A stretch of 64,000 nt of DNA from Phascolomyces articulosus (lineage: Eukaryota > Mucoromycota > Mucoromycetes > Mucorales > Lichtheimiaceae), in contig JAIXMP010000011.1 of the NCBI GenBank assembly GCA_025677815.1, positions 62,001 to 126,000 of the forward strand, in the 5' to 3' direction. Positions 12,478 to 23,942 of the stretch are shown here, in pieces. The position numbers and the translations under genes are program-made. The notes beneath the pieces are model-generated. The model was not told where the DNA came from. It searched no databases and worked only from the letters and a program-made list of their open reading frames with translations. Positions within the stretch are counted from its first letter, which is position 1, and each line of letters starts with the position of its first letter.

Positions 12478-13130
12478 ATGGCAGGTGTTTGGTACTTTTA
12501 CTTTAATTACAATTTATCTTGCTTAAAAGCACTGCCAACTTACCCTATTACTACTTTTATAAAACGTCCAATGTTTACGTTTGACCTTGAGCATTTCCTT
12601 GGGTATTTATCAGCATCTGGTCTGTGGTTTGATAAGGTAATATATTGTAGTAATTCGTCCGATCCAGAAGGTGGAAAAAAACTACCTCATAAGGAAAAGG
12701 TCAGTACTAGTTCTCGTTTTTCTTAGCTCTTTACCTACATGAAAGCAAGTGTTTTGACAGGAGGAATTATTTGCGCAAAGGTAAACTGAAAACCTATCCA
12801 TTCCATCAACATCATGGCTAGTTGTTAATATTTTCCTGTTACCAGATGCGTCATGCTGGGAAGCCATTGCTTAAATGAAAGATGCCAACGAGTCCCTTGG
12901 TTTTGTATCTAACAATACAGCAAAGCGCTCAATATCGATAAACTTATCCCTATTGATGCTTCTTGCGATTTCAGCTACGTTGATTGAAGTCACTCTCACT
13001 GATCAAAAATCTGGGTTGATTTGGTGACGATGGAAAGGGTTGGACGAAGGTAGTGGGCGTTTTGAGTTGAATGTATTGCGCAAATTGCTCTTGGGTTTTT
13101 TAGCTACCGTCACATGTAACTAAAATATAT
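12478..13130 (+). pseudogene. Decayed coding-like stretch, origin unclear
   Basis: An open frame of 82 codons (12478-12726) is followed by coding-like fragments in other frames, for example GLDEGSGRFELNVLRKLLL near 13045-13100, separated by stops and shifts. The composition is less AT-rich than the surroundings. I do not recognise a family. Position just upstream of the LINE-like 3' fragment suggests it may belong to the same or another dead mobile element, but this is only inference from location. Confidence 0.25.
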
Positions 13131-13470
13131 AGAAATGAAAGATGATGTGTTTTTTTTAATTGCAGTTATATATATTAAAAATTACAATTCTGTAAGTGTC
13201 TTTAAATCACGTCTGTTATTGTGTTTATACAAATGTAAAGTGGATAATGACCAATAATCTCATATATCTCATAAATACTATTATGATGCACATTTGTTGT
13301 ATTTCTTATATATACTAGCATTAAAAATATTGACCTGTTAGATTATGAATAGATTCCATGTATACTTACTTTTGATCATATACAATACATCTGTCCTTTC
13401 CAATGGCTTCAGACTCACGTTTGTAAAAAAATATAAATAGTAAAGATAGTAAGAAAAAATCTACATACTC

Positions 13471-13893
13471 TTGATGGAAAAAAAAAAGAAAGAGTTCGAA
13501 CTATTTACGAATTTCGGCACCGTAATGCACTCTCTCATGCATTGGCTACCATCCTATCCCATTAAAACGTGTCGGTGTGGAGAAATAAACGCAACAAGGG
13601 AGCATTATAAAATATGTCCACGGCTTCAACCCTTATTACTAAAACTTATTGATCACTATGGAACCATTCCAGATCTAAAACTTCCGGTTCAGCCCTCGGA
13701 TTATATCTTGAATAATCTCCCTCGCAATGAAGTAGTCCTTGGCAATAAACGATGGATAAAGGTCTGGCCAGCCCTTATTCGCGTACTACGAGAAATTGAT
13801 TTTCTAAGTCATGCAGATGCAGACTTCAACCTGGATGACGAACCTGACCCTGAAGTAACAATGAAACAGCAACAAAACAACACCCAAAGTTAA
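13471..13893 (+). pseudogene. 3' fragment of a LINE-type (non-LTR) retrotransposon ORF2
   Basis: A 140-codon frame contains HWLPSYPIKTCRCGEINATREHYKICPRL, read here in short parts: the Cys-x-Cys, then His, then Cys spacing (CRCG..REHYKICP) is the zinc-knuckle-like motif found at the C-terminal end of many LINE ORF2 proteins, after the reverse transcriptase and RNase H region. It continues with charged residues and ends in a Gln/Asn tail and stop. No reverse transcriptase (F/Y-x-D-D) lies upstream in frame, so the copy is 5'-truncated, as is typical of LINE insertions. The first 9 codons are A-rich and the real start is lost. Family assignment rests on this motif only. Confidence 0.45.
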
Positions 13894-16160
13894 CATTTCT
13901 GGAATCTAATTTCACCTCAAATCGTAACCCACTCTCTCCCTCTTATTCGTATTTTTCCCTTTCACCTTATCCTTATATTTCATAGTTATCACATTAAATC
14001 TTATGTATCCTACATAATAGTACCCAAAACATAGCTTCATATTCTCTCTCCACCATACAAGTTAGCTTTTTTCCCCAAATTGGTTTTTTTCAGTTATTCT
14101 TTCTATATTTCCTATTTACAACATATAAAGAACCGCAAGGAAGTGACCATATGCTCAAGGCGCCGGTCTGTGACCTTCCACAATAAAATCATAATAATTT
14201 TTCACCTAATGCACTCTCTCTCAGTATTTTCCCCCCGGTATTACCATGCTACTTACCACCGCATTTACCCCATCCACACCTAATTCATATTCCTTATGGC
14301 TACCAAATAAGGAAAAGTTTTGGTTTAATGACGGCTGGATGGGTTAAGCGTGATCTTTGTCACAGAGAATCTTTCAATGTGTCATAATCTTTAAGGTGTA
14401 TCTCCGAATACCTAACAATATGAAGTATCATCTTTGCGTTGTTAATTTCTACATAAAATTATTCTCCTCTTCATGTTGTCATTATGCAATAACTCTTTAT
14501 TACTTTTAATTATTTCAAGATCATGAAGAGGAATGTGATAAAAAAAATTACGTACGGGCTGACCACTATATATCGCATCTACTGAGCTACCTTCCCTTAT
14601 TAAAATGTATGAAGGTGGCCAGAGTTATCTGGAATGTCATCACTGATCTACCTCTTGTTGAAGAAGGTAGTTGGGTGGGTTCAGAAAAAGTTGCACTGAT
14701 GAATTCATCATCATTATTACCATCAAATGTGAATTGATGTGTATCAACACCTGCAATATTCTCCATTTCAATGCCTTTTTCTGCTGCTGCTATGGAAGGA
14801 CCCACAGGACTGCTCTTGGTTCTTATTAAAAAAAATCCTTAAATCGATCCATTCTTTTCTACGTATAAGATATGCCTATTTATTATTAAGAATTATCTTC
14901 CTTCTTCCTCTTACTTACTTACAACATTACGACTATTACACTATCTTCCTTATAATAATAAGGCAAACGGCTGTTACCATGATTGAATTAAGCCTTCAAA
15001 GTTTCTTACAGGATGATAAAAAAAATAACCTTATATACAAGACAGATCGCCTCGATAGTAATAAATCACAATAATATAATTATTCTTAACCTTGCTATTA
15101 TATAAGCTAAGGCTGATGATTACTCGGATAAGAATGACCTTCCTTCTGGATATACGGAAAGTATCAAGGTAGACTATTGATGGAGTAGAAGATAAAGTTT
15201 AGTAAATAATGATGATAATGATCTTAATTATACTTTCGTTGTGTACAATATAAAAAAGTAAGAAGTTACAAGAAGGATAAAATGGTTAAGCTATTTTTTT
15301 TCCCGTTATACAAAAAAAAAGGTTCTTGGATTATTAGTTAGAGATAAATCATTTCTACTCTCCTGAGACCACATTAGGTGACACATTGTGCAGTAGTATG
15401 ATGTAAATACAATGGTGGTTGTAGCAGACTACTATAAAGTAATTTCTTTTTGTATCTGATTTACTTTTACAAGTAGTTTTACTATGGTGTCATTTGTATA
15501 ACTCTCCCATACTATTACAACAATGTTCGCTTATCTTTTTATTATTTTCAAATAAAGAAAAAACCTGACGAAAATTCTATACTATGAATGCTAAGGATAA
15601 TAGTAATAAAAGTAACTTGAAAGTTAGTTAAAAAGCATATTATTATGATGTCAACCTGAAACCTGTCATTTTTTACCATTATTCATCCTTAACAGAACCA
15701 TTATGTTATTCCAGGGCGCGGGCAAAAAATAGAGCCTTGGATCGGTGACGATCGTAGTACCATCTCTCTCATGTGTCTTATATCTTTTTTGTTCTTGAAG
15801 ATCCGAATAATTGGAGCTAGCCAAATGTTTTCGCTCAACCAACGAATTCTTCGCGTGCGCACACAGACGCCTGCTCACTGGTCTAACAGTCACTTGGAAA
15901 TCCGCATTGAGCGGGAACCCAAATAAGCAAAAAAGGGCGATTCAAGAAGTGAAAGGTGTCTTGTTGGTTGGGAAAAAAAGACTTATACCAAAGAGTGTGA
16001 AAAAAAAACCTTGGGCCTCCAACCCAGTGTACTCTCTGCTCTCTCTCTCTCGCTTGTTGTATATCTCTCTATTCACTTATTTTTTGAACTTCTCCACGTT
16101 TCTCCTCTTTTCTCTTTTTTTTTTCTTTCCCTATTTAAATATAAGCTTTGTCTTCTTCCA
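13894..16160. other. Gene-poor region and PHO81-like upstream DNA
   Basis: No gene is supported. 13894-14300 may be the 3' tail of the LINE-like fragment. 14300-15650 is AT-rich. A patch at about 15700-15960 is clearly more GC-rich and non-repetitive, 200-460 bases before the PHO81-like start codon, and is a good candidate for its promoter. A T/C-rich tract follows at 16025-16130, typical of the leaders in this window. Confidence 0.45.
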
Positions 16161-19100
16161 ATGAAGGTAAAAAAAGAAAAATACTGGAAAGGAAGAGTAA
16201 CGTGTTTAAAATCTTAACACCTTTTTGGATCGACCTTATAGTTTGGCAAGCAAATTCAAAGTCAACAGTTTACGGAATGGAGTGCACATTATTTGGATTA
16301 TAAGGGACTCAAGAAATTCATTAATAATGTCCTTAATACACCATCTGACAATCAATCCAGTAGGTCAGAAGACGATCGATCAAAGTTATTACAATCGCAA
16401 AAGGCAGCATTCTTTTTTAAACTTGAACGCGAACTTGAAAAGGTAAAAAAAAAAACCTTGGTTATTTATGTGAACAAGTGAAACGGAGGAAAGATAGAGT
16501 GACACGACCAACAGATATATATGTATATTCAACATGGTGTAAAAATATTTGTTATCATATAAAATATACATATGATACATATATAGATCAATTCATTTTA
16601 TTTACAAAAAGAGAATGAACTCAAAGTAAGGCTACGGACGTTAGTCGATAAAAAGAAGATTTTACAAACAGATACGCGACGACTTAAGCATGCATCCACA
16701 TTGTTCAATGCGATTCAAGAAGCCTTTATTCAATTTGAACAAGAGTTGAACAAGATCCAAGTATGTATTCGGATAGGATTTGATTAGAAAAAAATGTGAA
16801 TGAGAAAGGAAAAAAAAGAGAGAGCTCCTATTGTTATTATATACTCGCGTTATACTTAAATATGTGATTATATATTATTAGAAATATGTTGAATTGAATA
16901 ATGAAGGTTTTCGCAAGATTCTTAAAAAATGGGATAAACGCTCGAAATCAACAACCAAAGAATTATACCTATCGCGACAAATTGATATTCAACCATGCTT
17001 TAATACACAATTCTTGTGTGAGCTTGCAGATATTGCATCGGCGAATCGAATCGAATTGTCCAATATTCAAGCGGGTATTCCTGTGACCACAGAATCGAAT
17101 AATAATAATAATAATAACAATAATACGAGCAACAATAACAATAATGAGGACACCAACGAACAAACAGCCAATGTCATTGACGATCTTGAACTTGAATTAG
17201 TAAAAACGGTATCGAGTGGACAGGCAACATTGGTACGAGAAACATTGGACCGAATCGCTCAACACCCCTCCTCGGGTGACAGGGACCGACTTTCACGGGT
17301 ATTTTGGCATGCATGCTCCGAAGCATCGAGAGAGATCATTGATCTCCTGATTGCAACCCAATTGGTCGATTTTGGATATGTGGATGATATCAATGAACGC
17401 TCCTGTTTACATGTGGCAGCCATGGCAGGTCGCCGTGATCTGTTGGAAATATGTACGGAACGTGGGGCAAAAGTACAGGCTGCAGATGCTTATGGGCGAT
17501 CCGCACTTCATTATGCTACCATGAATGGATTTACAGAATGTGTCTCCTATTTACTTACGCAGAATGCAGACATCGAATCCCGCGATCATGATGGATACAG
17601 TCCATTACTCTATGCAGTAATCAATGGGCATGCGACCTGTGTGGATATTTTGATCAAGGCTGGCGCAGATATTGAACCCAAACATGACGGGGACCATATT
17701 CCCCTTTCTTTGGCATGTTATTATGGACATACAGATATCGCTTTGATTTTATACCAACGTGGTGCAAAGAATTTACCAAACGCTGAATCACTGTACCCCC
17801 TTCATTTGGCAGCACGTCAAGGACATGTTGAATTATGTCGTATGTTGGCACGTAATCGCGAGGATTTGGATGTACCAGACAAATATAATTCATGGACACC
17901 GTTGTTTTGGGCAGCAAGTGATGGACACGCAGAATGTGTACGGATATTAATTGATGCGGGTTGCAAAGTCAATATGAAGGACGAGTATGGAAAAACAGCA
18001 CTTTATTATGCTGCATGGGAGGGTCAGATGGAATGTGTACAATTATTGATTGATGCAGGTTGTGAAGTTGAACCCGTACTGGATCAATCTCAAGTGGCAG
18101 CTACAGCATCCTCCAGCAACAACAGCACATCAACACAACCAACCCAAATGGACGAAGATCAAGACGCAGAGCATGAGTTGGATACAATCCCCTCTCTATC
18201 ATTACCTCCACCTATCCTTCCTTTCCGCATTTATGGTCACAGTTATTTAGATCGAAAGTATCAAGTACAAATTAGCTTACATCAACCCCCTATTCGACTC
18301 TATGATAATACCCAAATTTCCTCTCTCAAATTGATCATTACATCTAAACCTGATACAGGTATGATCCCACATAGTGTGATCTTACCTCTGGCGGATGATC
18401 GTGAAATATTTAGTTTCCAAGTGGATAAGTTGGATGACTTTTTGCTTGAGTTTGATATTTTTGCCACATTTGGTTCCAAGGTCTTAGGTCGTGGTGTAGC
18501 ATTACCAGAAACATTTTCTGCTGCTGATTTCAAGATCACCGAAGGTCATCGTACAGTTCCGTTGCTTGATAGTCACCTCAAAGTTGTAGGTGAACTTACT
18601 TATGACTACTCCGTCGTCAAACCTTTCCGTGGTGTCCAGCTTGAAATTGGAGGTCGTATTGAAACCTATTGGAAATCTACAAATACTGTTATGCCATCTT
18701 CCTCCTCTGCAGCTTCCATTTCATCCGCTCCTTCTGCATCTCGTCTTACACCAGAACCATCACATCCACCATTACAACATGATTCTACAAGCTCTACTAC
18801 TACTACTGCAGCATCAACTACAGCTACAATTAATACAACACCTACTATAACGGCTACTAATACTGTATCTATCACATCTTCTACTGCTCTTCCATCTTTT
18901 ATTACTGCATCATCATTGGCTGGTGATTATATACGTGTGGTTGTTCAATTAACAAAAGATCATGTTCCTGTGGTGTTTGCAAATTGGTTAGTACCTTTTG
19001 AAGGGTTGGATTTGGCTGTTTCCGATCTTACATTCGATCAATATTGTCAATTGGGACACAAGATAATGGCAAGTACTCGGAATGGTGATAATGCTATGGA

Positions 19101-20108
19101 TGAGGAAACGAATCAACATATATGTCCAGTAACAGGCAATAGCATGGTTGTACAGCGTTTAAGCCCTCAGCCTGGCTTTTTATCGTTAGAGCATGTTCTT
19201 AGGGTAAATATCAATATTAGAATGAAAGGAGGAAGAGGAAAGAATGTTTTTTTTTTGTGTGATAGTGATTAATTGTGATTATTTTTCTTTAGAAACTACC
19301 ACCTAGCATGGGTATACATGTTGAACTCAAATATCCAACCGTATGTGAACTTGATATCCATTCCTTTTCTAATTTACAAGATCGAAATGGATTTGTGGAC
19401 GTTGTTTTACAAACCGTATATGATTATGTTCGATCATTACCTATCGACACAACAAATGCTGGTATCTTCTTTTCATCATTTAATCCAGCTATATGTACAG
19501 TTATAAATTGGAAACAACCAAATTGTAAGTTGTGTTTTTTTTAGGGAAAATGAAAAAGATTAACATTTGTTGCTACCCTCTCACACATTCTCTAACTTGA
19601 TCTCTATGATCTTTTTTTTTAGATGCGGTATTCTTCAGTACTTGTTGCGGGCTCAATAAGCAAGAGGTATCCCGCGGTATCAAACGGCGACAGACTGGGG
19701 AAGAAGAGATCCATCCAACAAGGAAACAAGATGTAAGGTGTACATCTCTTAAAGAAGCCGTCAAGTTTTCCAAACGAAACAATCTATTAGGAGTCATATG
19801 TGAAGCAACGCCATTGGTAAATGAAATTATATATTCTTTCAGATATATATTACAAAAAAAAAAAAGAGATAAGGCATTTTTATTTTATTTTAGAAGCATT
19901 CAGTTCTAACTGCTAAATTCTTCATTTTTAGGTACGGGTACCATCGTTGATCAAGAATATTAAAGAAAGTGGATTGATTCTGGTTACATATGGTCAGATG
20001 AATACCGATGAACGATACCGGTCTATTGAAGAGCGCTATGGTGTTGATGCAATGATGATTCATGAAATTGTTCACTTTAATACCACAATGGCTGGTGCCG
20101 GATTTTAA
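16161..20108 (+). CDS. PHO81: SPX-ankyrin-GDPD-like protein, Pho81/NUC-2 type phosphate-pathway CDK inhibitor
   Basis: Seven exons (16161-16166, 16242-16442, 16587-16760, 16882-19203, 19293-19524, 19623-19816, 19932-20108) give 1101 residues. The first coding exon is only ATGAAG, joining to make MKFGKQIQSQQFTEWSAHYL, the canonical SPX start. SPX continues with YKGLKKFI, AAFFFKLERELEK and FYLQKENELKVRLR (residues 1 to about 190), and senses inositol pyrophosphates in this family. About six ankyrin repeats follow (about 245-525; for example RSALHYATMNGFTECVSYLL). The C terminus (about 575-1100) is the degenerate GDPD-like region of Pho81. In LTKDHVPVVFANW the catalytic HD of true phosphodiesterases is replaced by AN, and no HRG motif is seen. 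It should be a regulator, not an enzyme: in yeast Pho81 inhibits Pho80-Pho85 in low phosphate. Confidence 0.93.
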
Positions 20109-21933
20109 GCCTTATTAACACACACTAAAACACATACACGTTTATGCACTAGTCATTCATCCTTTTTTTTTTACACATCCTTATTTTCTTAGTTTTTAGA
20201 CATTCTTTTCTTCTACCTCTATTGTTGCTATTGTCTTTTTTTCCTATCCTACTACCCAATTCCCTCTTTCATCCTTTTGTTTGTATATCGATTAGCCTCC
20301 CATATCATCTACTTTTTCTTTTTCTTATATTTACCTTATTACATATATAAACTTGTCCAGTATAAAACATATGCCCAAAAAAAAAGATTTAACCAACCTG
20401 TACAGATTATAATGGATTTTTCATATCATATTTATCGACTATCATATTACTATGTACATAACTTTATAAGCACTGTTACTGGCCTACTTTATAAGTTGCT
20501 ATACATTAATGGTATTTCCATTTCATGTATTCCATTCACTTCTGTTTTTTTGAAATGGCAACATATAAAATTCAAAATTTTTGTTGTATGAGTTTATGTT
20601 ATTTTGATATCGAAGGGTACATATCTGTATAATGATAATGCTGTTTTATTTCCAATTATCAATAATGTTGGATTTGTTGATCCCAATACATACACAGAAG
20701 TATGGAATACATAGTCCTACTATCACCAATTATTATTTTATTTATCTATCCCACTCTTTATCAGTTGCATGGAAAATAACTCATTTTATATGTTCGACAG
20801 AAACACAGTAGTGTGCCGCGTCATGGTCATTTTTATTCTCCATCCATGAACCCATCGCATCATATCATCATTATTCTATTAAAACAAGCCTCCCATTATA
20901 ACCTAAATATAGCTAATCAACATTTTCACATTTTTGTTGAAGCACCTAATATAAAAAATTAAAGAAGTTCTTGAGAACCAAAATAAACCTGTTCAATGAG
21001 ATAACCTCTCTCCATTTTCAACAGATACACCGGTAGAGAGCTTAAAAGAGGTGATAACAAAATTAAACAATAGGCTCAACACGTAACTTATGGACTCATT
21101 GGGTTACTTTATATGGTTATCATGGATGATAAATTGATGGGTCCTTTGGAAGATAAAACCATTAAAATTTACCTTTGAGAAGATTATTATCATAACGTTT
21201 GATGCAATATATAGTGGGCATGGGAACGGCGATGCATCTTCCTTGTTTTATAGCACGTATAATACAACCTCATAGTTATATGGTGCTAATAGTTGTTTCC
21301 TTTTTTATATGCTTAACCTGTACACTTCCTTTTTTGGTTTCGTGCTCAAGCTTTGTCTTTTGTACAGTGTAATAGTAACTATATAAGAATATGGCCCCTA
21401 TAGCCAATACTGTATCTTCTGATATTGATAAGAAAGACATTTATGTATGATACTTGATTTTAAGCACTGATACATAAATTTCTTTCTATTTATAAAGAGG
21501 CTTAATGTAGAAGCAAAAAGTCCTGCATGAATAAAGTATTCTAACCCTGGGGATTGGCAAGTAAGGTTGTCACTTTTTTTCTGCACTGCAGTTCGTTGAC
21601 GGGTCACCTGTCATTAAATTTATGATCTCTGATATTTGTTATAACTTTTCCTGACTTATTGTACTGTTATCGACAATAATAAACATGACTTATTATATTG
21701 GTTATTAAGTAGCTTATTTCCAAATGGTTATATCTTTTGGATTGGTATATGGTTATAAATGGGCTGTAAATATGCTAAAAAGCAAGCTCAAGGTGATGCT
21801 GTGCAACATCAATTTTGTCGGAAGAATAAAATGGCGACAGTTTGCTTTATAATAATAACTTTAACCTCCCCCTTTTTTTTTTTCTTTGTAAGAAAAGAAA
21901 TCATACTTTTATAGCAACAATAAACTCTTTTCC
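20109..21933. other. Intergenic, no gene seen
   Basis: Contains the T-rich 3' flank of the PHO81-like gene and the AT-rich upstream region of the next gene. Short open frames here show no family resemblance. Confidence 0.5.
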
Positions 21934-23603
21934 ATGGCACGACTTACTGTCAATACAACAGCTTCAGAAGCAAGCTCAAAACCATTCGTATTTTGTGTTT
22001 ATGTTTCTGGACATGGTAAAAACTGAGACACTTATTTTGGCCTTTTAACTTTTTATAGTTATAGTTAATCGCTTTCAAACAAATCATCTAACAGGTTACT
22101 TTAATTCTCTATAAATAGGTTGGGGTCATGCCACTCGAGCCAACCAGTTAATCTTTGATATTTTAAAATTACCAGCCAACCATAAAGTATATGTTATTTC
22201 CAATGCATCCGACTTCATCTTTCAAGGTGTTATTCAAGTCGGTGCGATCTATCGACAAGCAGACATAGATGCTGGAGTAGTTCAACCACTGGCATATACT
22301 GTCGATCGTGACCAAACTATTTCCAATCTTAAAGTATTTCTTGAACGACGACCTGATACTTTGCAATTAGAAGTGGACTGGTTAAATCAAGTCGGCGCAG
22401 ATTGTGTTATTTGTGATGCACCATTTTTGCCTTGGTAAAGTGAACGAACAATGGATTTTTTTTTACAAATTGGTTTTTGGATAAGAAAAATATGGAATAC
22501 AAAAAGATGGATGGGAAAAAAAAGATAATGAGATAATGGGGTATATTTAAAGAAGAAAAAAGAAAGAAAAAGACCTCGGAACTAATATAATGAATGCACC
22601 ACGGTATAATAGTGCAGCTGCAGCTCAAGCAGGTATTCCAGCCGCCATTGCAAGCAATTTCACATTTGATGAAGTATACAAAGGTCTTTGTGAAGGCGAT
22701 GAATTAGATCAAGAAATTCGTCAAATGGTTGAAATTACTATAGAAGATTATCGTCATGCCGACTTATTGATCCGATTACCAGGAGCTATCCGTATTCCTT
22801 CTTTTGATGATACAGAAAATCTTGTTCCTATCACACCTATTAGTAGCACCTTTCCAAATGAAAAGAATAAAGGTGTTGTGAATGGTAAAATGCAACTGCC
22901 TTGTACAAGTCAGTCCAATGTTCGATCCAGTAATAACAACAGAAAACGATTTGAGCGACGTATCATTGATGTGCCGTTGGTTTTCCGCAAGTATCATACA
23001 GAACGTGAAGAAGTATTACAAGGGCTTGGTATTCCTCAAGAGATCTACGATACACACAAAATTTTATTATTATCGTTTGGTGGTCAGGCATTAGGGAAAG
23101 GGGGCTGGATAGATCCATTACCTGAAGGATGGATATGTATTGTTTGCTGTGCTCCTGATGGTGTAACATTGCCTCGCAACTTTTATCGAGCATCACGCGA
23201 TGCTTACGTTCCTGATCTTACGAATGCAGCCGACGTTGTTCTCGGCAAGTTGGGTTATGGTACCTGCAGCGAATGTATTGGTCATGGGACACCATTTGTC
23301 TATGTGCCTCGTCCACAATTCATTGAAGAATATGGCTTACTCAAACTGATGCATGATCAAGGAAGTGCTGTTGAATTGACACGTCAAGATTTTGAAAGTG
23401 GTAACTGGGGTGCAGCGATTCAAAAGGCGTCTACCATGTCAGGTCGATGTGAAGAACCTGAACGACTTGTGGCACATAATGGTGGTCAAATTGCTGCACA
23501 GACCTTGGAACGTTTTGTGATTGAGTGGAACCAATTAAGTCGTTCTTCTCTGGATCAAGTCACCGAAGAAGAAACAACATCCATACCCGTAGAAGCAATA
23601 TAA
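21934..23603 (+). CDS. Glycosyltransferase-like protein resembling the N-terminal domain of plant L-arabinokinase
   Basis: Three exons (21934-22015, 22119-22434, 22613-23603) give 462 residues. Splicing restores FVFCVYVSGHGWGHATRANQ, a GT-B nucleotide-sugar-type N-terminal loop. Then come VYVISNASDF, VVQPLAYTVDRDQTISNLKVF, WLNQVGADCVICDAPFLP, AAQAGIPAAIASNFTFD, and later LLLSFGGQALGKGG, LPEGWICIVC and CSECIGHGTPFVYVPR. These match the order of motifs in the N-terminal half of plant arabinokinase-type proteins. The C-terminal galactokinase-like kinase half is absent and does not follow downstream, so the fungal protein is a stand-alone domain. The sugar substrate cannot be told from sequence. 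The gene converges on DCP1. Confidence 0.8.
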
Positions 23604-23942
23604 AGATACATAACTTTTCCTCCTTATAAATCTTCCCTCCCATTCAATTCATAAACTTACAGCGATTTTTTTTTCTTCCCTCTCTCTCTCTCTCTCTCTC
23701 TCGCACACACACATATATATAATTCATACATACATCCCCATATTTATATACTTCTTTTTTTGTTTTTTTACCATTCCCCCGCCCATTTCCCCATATACAC
23801 TTTCTTATATAAAATTTGTTTGATGTAGAACTCGTTGATATATAGATCAATGTGAAAAAAAAATAACAAAGAGGCTAACAAAAATTTTAGCCATGCTCTT
23901 TATATATTTATAGAATGATAAATCCTATATCTTTTTCCAATT
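23604..23942. other. Convergent 3' intergenic segment with (CT)n repeat
   Basis: Lies between the two stop codons. A (TC)n run at about 23680-23702 is followed by CA and AT repeats. Nothing coding is seen. Confidence 0.6.

Noticed and set aside
18590..18875. Overlapping frames inside PHO81 on both strands
   Set aside because: Shadow frames within a Ser/Thr-rich low-complexity insert of the real gene.
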